Shown: positions 30,735 through 39,214, counted from the first letter of the stretch. The stretch is 64,000 nucleotides of DNA from Mixta hanseatica (GCF_023517775.1 NZ_CP082904.1:4154001-4218000); one strand, 5' to 3'. Notes: generated by a model from the letters alone, not told the origin. Numbers and translations are program-made.

Positions 30735-31951
30735 AGAGAGGACTCCTTGCATTGCAGAGCAGCCAGGCGATTAATCGCCTGGCGGAAAACGGTTTCGCTG
30801 GCGCAGTTGGTCAATCTCAGATGAGGCTGACTTGCTGGGCCGTACGCGATGCCGGGCACCGTCGCGATCTCCAGCTCCTCCATCAAGTAGTTCGCCACCG
30901 CGCGGCCGGCATCGACGACGCCGTCGCGCCAGCGATGAGGCAGCGAATGCGCCAGACGGCTTACGTCGGGAAAAAGGAACATGCCACCCATCGGCTGTCG
31001 CGGCCATCGAAAGCCCTGCTCTTCGCCTAAGCGCGATAGCGCATACTGATTGCGCGTCGCCAGCATGTCGTTTTGCTGCCTCATCCAGGCGAGCGTTTGC
31101 CGATCGTTGAGCAAGCGGCAGGCGATGTTTTCGCTGAGGATATTGACGCCCAGACAAAGGCTTTCATGCACCCGGCTGGCGGCCTTGATAACGGCGGCCG
31201 GGCCGATAATCCAGCCAATGCGCAGCCCTGGCACGCCAAACTTTTTCGAGCAGCTGTTGATCAGCACGCTGTTTTCTCGCAGCGCCGGGAAGCACCAGGC
31301 GTTAACGTGGCGGCGCGTATACGCCAGCGTATCGTAGACCTCATCGTGAATAACCCAGGCTCCCTGTTCGGCGGAAGCCTGGGCGACCGCCTGCCAGTCC
31401 GCCTCGCTCATCACGTAACCCGTCGGGTTTTCCGGACTGTTGATCAGCAGCGCCGGCGCGGCGACAGGCGCGCGCGCCAGCGCCTCCGCGTATTCGTCGA
31501 CGCCTGGCGCGCGCGGCAAAATATGGCATCGGCGGCTGGCCAGCTGGATGGCCCGTTGATAAAGCGTATAGGAGGGATCGGCGATCGCGACGCTGTCCCC
31601 GGGCTGGGTGAGCGCCAGCAGCGCTACGTTAAACGCCTCTATACCGCCGTGCGTAACCAGCACTTCTTTTTCCGCATCGATAAGGAGGCCGTAACGCTGG
31701 CGATACCAGCCGGCAATCGCCTGGCGCAGCGACAGCGCCCCCAGCGAATGCTCGTAGCGCTTCATCGCGTCGATGACGCGATCGACGCCCAGGTCCTCCT
31801 CGCAGAACGCTGCCAACAGATGCGGCGGCGGGCCGAAATCAGGCTCGCCCATGCTGAGGTTAAGGATCTGCGGGTTGGCTTTCGCGCGCTGCGACACCGA
31901 GCGGGAAGAGAGCGGATTCAGCTGTTGCAGCCACGGATTGATTATCGGCAT
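30731..31951 (-). CDS. PLP-dependent aminotransferase, class I/II (second paralogue)
   Basis: A 406-residue fold-type I enzyme with 'NLSMGEPDFGPPPHLL' near residue 31. It also has 'THGGIEAFNVAL', 'NSPENPTGY', 'HDEVYD', the PLP lysine in 'NSCSKKFGVPGLRIGW' and 'HLRLTN' carrying the C-terminal Arg. ATG at 31951 is chosen: AAGGA lies upstream and the protein then aligns end to end with its two paralogues, whereas an upstream extension would run through the EamA gene. It begins 5 nt after the EamA stop and overlaps the next gene by 4 nt. Confidence 0.85.
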   Translation of the reverse strand: MPIINPWLQQLNPLSSRSVSQRAKANPQILNLSMGEPDFGPPPHLLAAFCEEDLGVDRVIDAMKRYEHSLGALSLRQAIAGWYRQRYGLLIDAEKEVLVTHGGIEAFNVALLALTQPGDSVAIADPSYTLYQRAIQLASRRCHILPRAPGVDEYAEALARAPVAAPALLINSPENPTGYVMSEADWQAVAQASAEQGAWVIHDEVYDTLAYTRRHVNAWCFPALRENSVLINSCSKKFGVPGLRIGWIIGPAAVIKAASRVHESLCLGVNILSENIACRLLNDRQTLAWMRQQNDMLATRNQYALSRLGEEQGFRWPRQPMGGMFLFPDVSRLAHSLPHRWRDGVVDAGRAVANYLMEELEIATVPGIAYGPASQPHLRLTNCASETVFRQAINRLAALQCKESSL

Positions 31952-31956
31952 AGCAT

Positions 31957-32877
31957 TTATCCTTTGCGGTTGGCGCGTAAGGTTAGGCGGCCCACCAGGG
32001 CCAGCAGACGATCGTGATTCAACGTCAGCGTGGCGAGCGTCATCGCCAGCAGCATACTGACTGGCCATTCGCCGCTCAGCGCCGACTGCATCAGGAAAGC
32101 CAGCAGCGGAATCAGTGAATTCATAAAGGTAAACACCGTTACGCCGACCCACTGCAGGCAGGTTTGAGAAAGGAAAGAAGGCAGCACCATGTTCGCCACG
32201 ATCAGCACCAGCACGCTGTGCAGGTTTTCCTTCGAAAGCGCCAGCGCGGCAACGCCCTGTTGTTCCATGAGATAGAACGCGCAGCAGGCAAGCAGCAAAT
32301 AGCAGCGCAGCGAGACGACCGATACCGGCCCCAGTCCGCTTTGCTGGCTAAAACGCACCGAGCTGAGGTAGTAAATGAACATAAAGGCGCCCGCCAGCAG
32401 CGAGGTGATCAGAGCGATAACGTCCACGCCGGACAGCCACCAGACGGTGGTCAGCGCGCTGACGATGGCGACGCCTTTTACCAGGCGGCGGTCGCGAACA
32501 CAGCTGCACAGCGCCGAAGAGAGAAAGAAGACGGCGATAAAAAAATCGGCTGGCGCATGAGTGACGCTATACCAGGAGCAGATCCAGTTCAGCACGAAGG
32601 CGACCGACATCGCCGTCCAGGCGGGCCAGTAGCGGCAGAGCGCCGCATGGTTGCGCCTTATCCGACGGGCCTCCCACAGGTTAAAGATAAGGCTGGCGGC
32701 GGCGGCCATATAAAACAGGCTCACGGCGGCGGGAAGACCCGCGCCGACATGGTTGAGAAACACCTGCGAGGCGGCGGTCAGGGCGATATAGATCAGCGTC
32801 AGCGCTTGTCCGCGCGCCATCTCGCCTTCCGGATGCGGGCCGGATGCCAACGCGATGCGGGAATCGGGCGCGCTCAT
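31957..32877 (-). CDS. EamA/DMT family transporter
   Basis: A 306-residue, very hydrophobic protein with about 10 predicted membrane segments, in two repeated halves as in drug/metabolite transporters. It starts at ATG 32877, overlapping the upstream GNAT gene by 4 nt. DMT proteins commonly export amino acids and related metabolites. As the operon also encodes an MFS transporter, there may be two export routes, or one may move a precursor. The role is inferred from position. Confidence 0.75.
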   Translation of the reverse strand: MSAPDSRIALASGPHPEGEMARGQALTLIYIALTAASQVFLNHVGAGLPAAVSLFYMAAAASLIFNLWEARRIRRNHAALCRYWPAWTAMSVAFVLNWICSWYSVTHAPADFFIAVFFLSSALCSCVRDRRLVKGVAIVSALTTVWWLSGVDVIALITSLLAGAFMFIYYLSSVRFSQQSGLGPVSVVSLRCYLLLACCAFYLMEQQGVAALALSKENLHSVLVLIVANMVLPSFLSQTCLQWVGVTVFTFMNSLIPLLAFLMQSALSGEWPVSMLLAMTLATLTLNHDRLLALVGRLTLRANRKG

Positions 32878-33893
32878 GCCTCCTCCTGCTGCCAGAGCGC
32901 AGAATAAAGCGACAGCGGCTGGCAACCCAGCCGGGCTTTGATGCGTGGATTGGTGCGCCCGACTTCAACGCGCGACAGCCCCTGGCGCAGCGCATGCTGT
33001 ACGCCTGCGGCGACCATAATCGAATACGGGCTCCATGCGGAGTGCGAGTAGTCGGCTCCGCCCGCCCAGAGATGCAGGCAGCCCGGCTCGTTCAGGCAAA
33101 TAATTGCCGAGACCAGCTTGCCCTGATATTCCACCTGCACCACGCTGATCAGTTCGCCGCAGGCGGTAAGGAATTTTTCAAACACGCCACGCGGATAGTA
33201 ATCGGGCGTGCCATTCTTCGCGCTGGTGCGCTGCGCGAGTGCCACCGCGCCGCTTAAATCGGCTTCTTTACCCGGCAGTACGCGGATCGTGCCTGCCGAC
33301 GCGGCGAACCTGCGCAGCTGGCGGCGCATCTCGTGGCGTCCATCGCGCGGCAGACGGGCAACATAATCATCAAAGGCGCTAAAGCCGCGCAGATCGATGG
33401 CAAAGCGATGGTGCATAAAGGACGTTTTATAGCCTGCCGCGCGCGCCACGTTAAGGGCCGCGTCGTCGGGCAAATTAAGCAGGCCGCAGCCGGGTAAACG
33501 GGCCGCGCGCGCGATCGCCGCCAGCTGTTCCAGCAACGCCACCGCCGCCGCATGCGCGCCCGGCAACAGCAGTATGCGGGTATCGTAACAGTGCGCGATA
33601 TGTCCCAGCAGACCGCCTTCCGGCGGGGCGAAAACGATGCCGGTGCTCTGCGCCAGCGTGCCGAACGGATCGGGCTGTACCTGTTGCCACGCCACCAGGA
33701 AGGCGCACAGCCGATCGCCCTGCCAGGCGCTGAGGTAGTGCGCGCCGACTATCGGCAACAGGGGAAACTGCTCCGCCGCCGCTAAAAAGCCGGGATGATA
33801 GAAGGCGGGAGAGCCGTTTTCCGCCCACAGCCGCAAATACGCTTCCGCCGGGACAGCAGCAAAATGTTCATCGTGGACAAGGCGATAGTTCAT
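32874..33893 (-). CDS. GNAT/Fem-like acyl- or aminoacyltransferase
   Basis: A 339-residue protein of the BioF2/FemAB-like GNAT group. 'LPRDGRHEMRRQLRRF' (about 180-195) and a C-terminal domain with 'LHLWAGGADYSHSAWSPY' and 'VEVGRTNPRIKARLG' (about 270-325) are typical of this group. Some members use acetyl-CoA. Others, including the DhpH domain in dehydrophos synthesis, use aminoacyl-tRNA to aminoacylate a phosphonate amine. Either reaction would fit here. It overlaps its neighbours by 4 nt on both sides. Confidence 0.7.
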   Translation of the reverse strand: MNYRLVHDEHFAAVPAEAYLRLWAENGSPAFYHPGFLAAAEQFPLLPIVGAHYLSAWQGDRLCAFLVAWQQVQPDPFGTLAQSTGIVFAPPEGGLLGHIAHCYDTRILLLPGAHAAAVALLEQLAAIARAARLPGCGLLNLPDDAALNVARAAGYKTSFMHHRFAIDLRGFSAFDDYVARLPRDGRHEMRRQLRRFAASAGTIRVLPGKEADLSGAVALAQRTSAKNGTPDYYPRGVFEKFLTACGELISVVQVEYQGKLVSAIICLNEPGCLHLWAGGADYSHSAWSPYSIMVAAGVQHALRQGLSRVEVGRTNPRIKARLGCQPLSLYSALWQQEEA

Positions 33894-35014
33894 AGCGCGT
33901 TACCCTGAAAAGCCGGCGTCTGCAGCGACGGCGCGCCGGTGATAAACGTAGAAAACGCGGCGAGCAGATCGTCGATGTCCGCCAGGCTCAGCTCGCCCAT
34001 GACGCCAACGCGAAACGAGTTGGGATTACTGTGTTTGGTGGGATAGATCACCAGCTGGCGATCGAACAGGTAGTCGTTGAGTTGGGAAATATCGCAGCGC
34101 ACCGCGGACTGCGGTGCCAGCGTCACGATCAGCGGCGCGCGGTGCGCGGCGTCGATCACCGGTGTAAATCCCAGCGCCGCCATGCCCTGCAGCAGATGCT
34201 CCATGCGCTGTTGATAGACCTCATAGCGCGCAGCGCGCCCGCCCTGCTCATGAAACTCAACGATCGCCTGCTGCAGCGCCAGCATAATTTGCAGCGGCGG
34301 GGTAAAACGCCACTGCCCGTCCTGCTCCAGCGCCTCAACCTGCGCTTTAAGATCGAGGCTCAGAGTACGGGCGGGCATGTTACGACTGAGCACGGCGCTG
34401 CGCGTCAGCACAAAAGCCAGACCCGGCAAGCCATGCAGTCCTTTGTTTGACGACAGCGCCACGGCAATCAGCGAGGGCGATGTGACATCAAGCGGCAGCA
34501 CGCCGAAGGTGCTGATGGCGTCCACCAGCACCTCGCGCCGGTAGCGCTGGGCCAGCGCGGTAAGACCGCTGATATCGTTAAGTACGCCGAGCGCGGTTTC
34601 AAAGTGCACGGCGGCGATATGCGTTATTTCCGGATGCGCCTGTAGCGCTGCCTCCACCACCGCCAGATCGAAGCCCTGCATGGCATCAAAACTCAGCACC
34701 CGGTGTGGAATAGCGTGCAGCGCGCAGATTGACGCTATCCGCTGACTGTAGACGCCGTTTTCCAGCACCAGCACGCTCTCCTGGGGGCCGATCAGGGAAC
34801 AGAGCATCGCCTCGACGGCGAAGGTGCCGCTGCCCTGAAGCGGGACGGCGCACCACTGCTCGTCGCAGCCTGCAATCCCGGCGACGGCGCGCCGCAGCTG
34901 CGCGCTCAGCGCCGTCGCCACAGGGCTCCGCGAGCCCAGATCTCTGCCTGCTGCCTGGCGCACGCGTTCGGACGTGTTGAGCGGGCCGGGGGTAAATAAA
35001 CGCAAAGGACGCAT
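33890..35014 (-). CDS. 2-aminoethylphosphonate-pyruvate transaminase-like enzyme (class V aminotransferase)
   Basis: A 374-residue class V PLP enzyme related to PhnW. 'LFTPGPLNTSERVRQA' at the start, 'GSGTFAVEAML' (about 61-71), 'HFETALGVLNDI', 'VDAISTFG' and the PLP-lysine segment 'SSNKGLHGLPGLAFV' (about 188-202) match the PhnW family, and 'NSFRVGVMGEL' holds the substrate Arg. PhnW interconverts phosphonoacetaldehyde and 2-aminoethylphosphonate; next to PEP mutase and phosphonopyruvate decarboxylase the synthetic direction is expected. GAGG precedes the ATG. It is divergent enough from catabolic PhnW that another amino donor is possible. Confidence 0.82.
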   Translation of the reverse strand: MRPLRLFTPGPLNTSERVRQAAGRDLGSRSPVATALSAQLRRAVAGIAGCDEQWCAVPLQGSGTFAVEAMLCSLIGPQESVLVLENGVYSQRIASICALHAIPHRVLSFDAMQGFDLAVVEAALQAHPEITHIAAVHFETALGVLNDISGLTALAQRYRREVLVDAISTFGVLPLDVTSPSLIAVALSSNKGLHGLPGLAFVLTRSAVLSRNMPARTLSLDLKAQVEALEQDGQWRFTPPLQIMLALQQAIVEFHEQGGRAARYEVYQQRMEHLLQGMAALGFTPVIDAAHRAPLIVTLAPQSAVRCDISQLNDYLFDRQLVIYPTKHSNPNSFRVGVMGELSLADIDDLLAAFSTFITGAPSLQTPAFQGNAL

Positions 35015-35030
35015 AAAGTAGCCTCAACGA

Positions 35031-35863
35031 TTACTGGGGGCGGGTGACAGTGCTGTCGGTTTCATGACTGGCGCGATGCAGCGTCGGCGTTGATACATGG
35101 AACAGCGGATCATCCGGCGCCGCCCACTTGCGCTGATAGTACTGATGATAAAAATCGCCTTCACTGGCGAGGTTGAAAGTGAAAAACAGGATGCGCCGCG
35201 TAGATTGCGAGCTGTTAGGACGTGAGCGATGGGTATATAAGAATCGAACAGCACAACATCGCCCGGCGCTGTATCAATACGCCGCCACTGCATCGTTTGA
35301 CTCAGCCGATCGCTGATATCGCCGTTGCGCGTGCCGCCCTGGTAGCGGGGAAGCAAAGGCTGCTTGCCGCGCGGCGTTGTCACCCACTCCCCTTCATTGT
35401 TGCCGCAACCCCAGATATGAGCCATTTCCAGCGCGCCGTTGGTTTCATTTGCCGCATCGAGCATCACCGCCGCGGTCACCTGATAGTCCGAGCCAAAGGG
35501 GCGATAAGCCACTACGTCCTGATGCGGCGTAAAGCCGCCGCCGCCCGGATGCTTGAAATTACATTTGTCTTTGAACAGATTCACGGCCTGGCCAATCTGC
35601 CGTTCAATCAGCGTTTTTAACTGTGGCACCAGCACGTCAGCGAAAAAGGCGTCGCTGCCGGCAAGATATTCAATACGACAGAGCAGGTCTGGGTTGTTTG
35701 CTTCGAATACGCTCACGATGCCCGGGGCGCCCCTGTTTTCACTACGCGCCCGGTCGCAAAGCCGGCCCAGCGCCTGCTCAATGGCGGGCATATCCAGTGG
35801 GCACGCATGACGCGGGAAGTGAATAAAGCCTTGCTGCATGAAAAAGTTATCTTGCGATCTCAT
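35031..35863 (-). pseudogene. PhyH-type Fe(II)/2-oxoglutarate oxygenase, frameshifted by one base
   Basis: From ATG 35863 (GGAG 7 nt upstream) the reading frame encodes a phytanoyl-CoA dioxygenase-like protein with the iron site H-x-D in 'TPHQDVVAY'. After 'FDSYIP' near 35231-35233 the frame is lost. Restoring one base in the GGG run there (CCC on the coding strand) gives 'YIPHRS.PNSS' and 'RRILFFTFN', the expected distal-His and Arg region. The protein then ends at TAA 35031, 16 nt before the transaminase. As written, the frame instead runs to 35024 with an unrelated Arg-rich tail that lacks the distal iron His. Related enzymes (PhnY*, FrbJ) hydroxylate phosphonates. The break may be real or a homopolymer sequencing error. 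Confidence 0.85.
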
Positions 35864-35915
35864 CCTATCTCTCCAGGCTAAAAGGGCGGCAAAACGCGCC
35901 GCCACAGGAAAACCG

Positions 35916-38309
35916 CTACACCATGCGCTTAAGCGCGTTTTCAAATACGTCATCCGGCGTGCAGAGCACCAGGCGGATATGGTTATCGCCCTGCGGGCCA
36001 TAAACGGATCCGGGCACTACGGCGACGCCCCGCTCTTCAAGCAGATACTGGGCGACGACATCGCCAACGGGTCGGCCGGGCTGACGATATTGCTCCGGGA
36101 GCTGGTGGTAAAAGAGACTGACATCGGGGAACAGGAACATGGCGCCCAGCGGCCTACGCGGCCAAAGGTAGCCCTTCTCTTGAGTTAAGGTGCTGACGGC
36201 TTTGGCGCAGCGCGCCGCCACGCCGTTCGCCATATTCTCCAGCCAGGCGGATTTACCGGGATCGCTAAGCAGGCGCTGGGCGATGCGCTCATACTGAATA
36301 TTGACGCCAAGATAGAGGTAGTCATGGGCTTTGGCCGCTTCATCGATAATGGCGGCGGGTGCCACCATCCAGCCGATACGCAAGCCAGGCAGGCCGAATT
36401 TCTTTGAAAAGCTATTGATAATGATAGCGTTTTTCGCCAGAGAAGAGACCATGCGCGCCGGCTGATGCGGACGCTCGAAATGCATCGCATCGTAAACTTC
36501 ATCATGAATAATCCAGGTGCCGCTTTTGGCCGCGGCTTCGCCTATCGCCGCCCAGTCTTCCGGGCTAGCGACGTAGCCGGTCGGGTTTTCCGGCGAGTTG
36601 ACAATCAGCGCCGAGACGCCTTCCAGCGAGCCATGCTCCGCCAGCATGCGCACATACTCATGATTGCCTGCGGGACGGGGAATACGCAGGGCGCGGCGCT
36701 CCAGCGTGTTAATCGTGCGAGCGTAGAGCATATAGGAGGGATCGCTGATGGCGACCCGATCCTGTGCTTTGGTGGTGACCAGCAGCGACAGTGTGATCGC
36801 TTCTACGCCGCCATGGGTAACCATGATCTCTTTTTCCGCATCAAGCTTCAGCCCGTAGCGGTCCTGGTACCAGGCAGCGATCGCCTGGCGCAGCGCCAGG
36901 CTGCCGCGTGGATCTTCATAACGTTTCGAAGCGTCCATAAAGGCGGCCAGTGATAGATCCTGCTGCTCAATAGTATTCAACAAGTGTTCCGGCGGCCCGA
37001 ATACCGGCTCGCCAAAACTGAGGTTCGCAATCGAGGGATCGGCTTTGGCCTTGAGCGAGATGGCTTTTGAGGCGTAAATATCCATCTCCGTCAGAACGGG
37101 ATTCAGAGCGTTCGATGGGGCGTCATCAAGAATGTTCATGGATCGGTTCTCATTTGCAGGGTTTAACGAAGCTGGGCAGGTTGCCGTGCCCTCTGGGTAA
37201 GTGCCTGATGATGCGGGCGAGGTCGCCAACAGATTGCGCAGACGGCGCGCCACCTGAAACGGACTCAGCGTGGGCCTGCCAAGCTGCGCCATAGAGCCGG
37301 AACGAATCGGCACATGCAGCAACAGCGGCCCATTAACCGGCGAGGTCAGCGCCTGAGCAAAACTTGTCATATCGCTACAGCGACGCGCCCGCGCATAGCC
37401 GCTGGCCTCGGCGATGCGAACGAAATCCACCCCTGGCGACGCCGTGGGTTGCGCGCCGGTGGAGTCGTAGCTGCCGTTATCGAGAATGATATGGATAAGG
37501 TTGGATGGACGACTGGCACCGATGCCCGCCATATTGCCAAGATGCATCAGCGCGGCCCCGTCGCCGTCGATGACATACACCTTGCGCTGTTCGCAGCCCA
37601 GCGCGATGCCGGCCGCCAACGCGCTGGCGTAGCCCATTGATCCCACGCAGTAGAGATGTTCCGGCCTGTCAGAGAGCGTAAACAGCTCGCGCCCGGTTTT
37701 GCCGGTCGTGGCGACAAGTACTCCCTGCGGATCGGCATGTTCGCGCAGTACGGCCAACGCCTCCGCGCGTGTCGCGCCTATTTCCGGCGCCGCAGGGCCT
37801 GGCGCGTCGGCGGAGAACTGATCGCCCGTCATCACCAGCGCATAAGGACGCTGTGTTTGACGCATATAGTCACCCGCCTCTTCAAGCGCCTGAAGAGCCC
37901 GTTCTTCATCATCGGGCAGCAACGCCCATTTCACGCCTGCAAGCGTCAGCAGCTGCGGCGTGATTTCCCCCATCAGCTTGTGCTGCGGTTCATCCTTCTT
38001 GCCGGGCTGACCGCGCCAGGTCACCAGTAACAGCACCGGAATGGAAAAAGGCGCGTTCAGGGACGTTAACGGATTAATTAAATTCCCCAGTCCAGAGTTC
38101 TGGCATAACACCACCGCCGTCTGATGAGACAGCCAGAGGCCGGATGCCAACGAAAGCGCTTCTCCCTCATTTGAGGCGAGAATATAGCGCGTTTCATTGC
38201 GGGCGATAACATCGTTTATAAGCGGCGTTAAATAGGAACAGGGAACGCCAGTGAAAAAGTGAGTACCTTGCCGAATAATTTCATCAACGAAACGTTTTAC
38301 ATTAATCAT
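35916..38309 (-). CDS. phosphonopyruvate decarboxylase fused to a PLP aminotransferase
   Basis: A 797-residue two-domain protein. Residues 1 to about 365 are a TPP-dependent phosphonopyruvate decarboxylase: 'GTHFFTGVPCSYL', 'ASNEGEAL' with the TPP Glu, 'GDGAALMHLGNMA' with 'ILDNGSYDSTG', and 'LGRPTLSP' near the end. A Pro/Ala/Ser/Thr-rich linker follows. Residues 391-797 are a class I/II aminotransferase with 'NLSFGEPVFGPPEHLL', 'NSPENPTGY', 'HDEVYD', 'NSFSKKFGLPGLRIGW' and 'HIRLVL'. Domain two begins with Met391, and its 407 residues match the free paralogues. The fusion therefore looks like loss of a stop between two genes. ATG 38309 is chosen over GTG 38342, which has no ribosome site. Confidence 0.85.
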   Translation of the reverse strand: MINVKRFVDEIIRQGTHFFTGVPCSYLTPLINDVIARNETRYILASNEGEALSLASGLWLSHQTAVVLCQNSGLGNLINPLTSLNAPFSIPVLLLVTWRGQPGKKDEPQHKLMGEITPQLLTLAGVKWALLPDDEERALQALEEAGDYMRQTQRPYALVMTGDQFSADAPGPAAPEIGATRAEALAVLREHADPQGVLVATTGKTGRELFTLSDRPEHLYCVGSMGYASALAAGIALGCEQRKVYVIDGDGAALMHLGNMAGIGASRPSNLIHIILDNGSYDSTGAQPTASPGVDFVRIAEASGYARARRCSDMTSFAQALTSPVNGPLLLHVPIRSGSMAQLGRPTLSPFQVARRLRNLLATSPASSGTYPEGTATCPASLNPANENRSMNILDDAPSNALNPVLTEMDIYASKAISLKAKADPSIANLSFGEPVFGPPEHLLNTIEQQDLSLAAFMDASKRYEDPRGSLALRQAIAAWYQDRYGLKLDAEKEIMVTHGGVEAITLSLLVTTKAQDRVAISDPSYMLYARTINTLERRALRIPRPAGNHEYVRMLAEHGSLEGVSALIVNSPENPTGYVASPEDWAAIGEAAAKSGTWIIHDEVYDAMHFERPHQPARMVSSLAKNAIIINSFSKKFGLPGLRIGWMVAPAAIIDEAAKAHDYLYLGVNIQYERIAQRLLSDPGKSAWLENMANGVAARCAKAVSTLTQEKGYLWPRRPLGAMFLFPDVSLFYHQLPEQYRQPGRPVGDVVAQYLLEERGVAVVPGSVYGPQGDNHIRLVLCTPDDVFENALKRMV

Positions 38310-38344
38310 TTTTTTCTCGCACAGGAAAGTGGAGCTAAACACAA

Positions 38345-39214
38345 TTAAATAGATAAATACTTTTTCTCTGCCTGTTGCACTTCATATTCGTTGGTAAGCT
38401 GAAATACATCATCCAACGTCGCAATTTCTCTTTCTATATGCGCCACGCTGTTATTCAGGCGAATTTTCTGCGTAATATCTCGCATAGCGGCAATCGAAGC
38501 GCGCAGGCTGTGATTGGCCCAAATAACCGTAGAGACGCCGACGTCACGAAACGCATCGGTTTCGGTGTTGTAATACTTAGTAGGCACGATGACCACCGGG
38601 CAGGCGTTATTCCACTGACGGCAGAAAGATAATATTTCTTCGCCATCCGATTTTTTTGAATGAATTAATATCGCATCCGCCCCGGCGCGATGATATGCAT
38701 CCGCGCGCTTTAGCGCTTCATCCATTGGGCAGCCGCTGATCAGTGCCTCGACGCGCGCCACGACGCAAAAATCTTCCTCCAGCTGGCTATCTTTAGCCGC
38801 CTGGATTTTTCCGCAAAATTCATTGATATCCGCCAGATCCTGACCGGCGCCGATAAAAGAATTTACCTTAGGAAATAGCTTATCTTCGAGGCAAACGCCC
38901 GCCACGCCTCTTTGCGACAGTTTTTTTACCAGGCGTCTGACGTTATTAAAATTGCCGAATCCGGTATCGCCGTCTAACAGGATAGGTATGGCGGTGTTAT
39001 CCACCATAAAGTCGACCACATCCATAACCTGGGTCCAGGAAGCTTCATTACGATCGCTCAGGCCCATCGAGGCGGAAATAGAAAGCCCGGATGCCCATAG
39101 ACCTTCAAAACCGCTTTGCTCGGCGATTTTAGCGCTCATCGCATTATGCGCTTCCATTAAAAATGCCATTTCTTTTTTATTCAGCAATGCCTTTAAAGCA
39201 GATGACTTTTTCAT
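38345..39214 (-). CDS. pepM: phosphoenolpyruvate phosphomutase
   Basis: Rearranges PEP to phosphonopyruvate, forming the C-P bond that commits the cell to phosphonate synthesis. The 289-residue isocitrate-lyase-superfamily protein has 'LLDGDTGFGNFNNVRRLV' (about 79-96) and the diagnostic PEP mutase signature 'EDKLFPKVNS' (E-D-K-x5-N-S, about 115-124). That signature separates it from methylisocitrate lyases and hydrolases. 'ARVEALISG' follows. It is the first gene of the operon; the AT-rich 154-nt region upstream probably holds its promoter. The decarboxylase starts 35 nt downstream. Confidence 0.95.
   Translation of the reverse strand: MKKSSALKALLNKKEMAFLMEAHNAMSAKIAEQSGFEGLWASGLSISASMGLSDRNEASWTQVMDVVDFMVDNTAIPILLDGDTGFGNFNNVRRLVKKLSQRGVAGVCLEDKLFPKVNSFIGAGQDLADINEFCGKIQAAKDSQLEEDFCVVARVEALISGCPMDEALKRADAYHRAGADAILIHSKKSDGEEILSFCRQWNNACPVVIVPTKYYNTETDAFRDVGVSTVIWANHSLRASIAAMRDITQKIRLNNSVAHIEREIATLDDVFQLTNEYEVQQAEKKYLSI

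Noticed and set aside
31073..32017. 314-codon open frame antisense to the second aminotransferase
   Set aside because: GC-rich DNA gives long chance frames; the Arg-rich sequence has no family resemblance.
31952..32152. 67-codon N-terminal extension of the second aminotransferase
   Set aside because: It overlaps the EamA coding region; the paralogues align from ATG 31951.
35864..36001. N-terminal extension of the PhyH-like frame to 36001
   Set aside because: It overlaps the end of the upstream fusion gene and reads as basic, Cys/Trp-rich non-domain sequence; ATG 35863 has GGAG well placed.
24126..39214. Interpretation as a pantaphos (HiVir) cluster
   Set aside because: PEP mutase is shared, but there is no phosphonomethylmalate synthase or aconitase-like gene, and the presence of phosphonopyruvate decarboxylase points to a different route.
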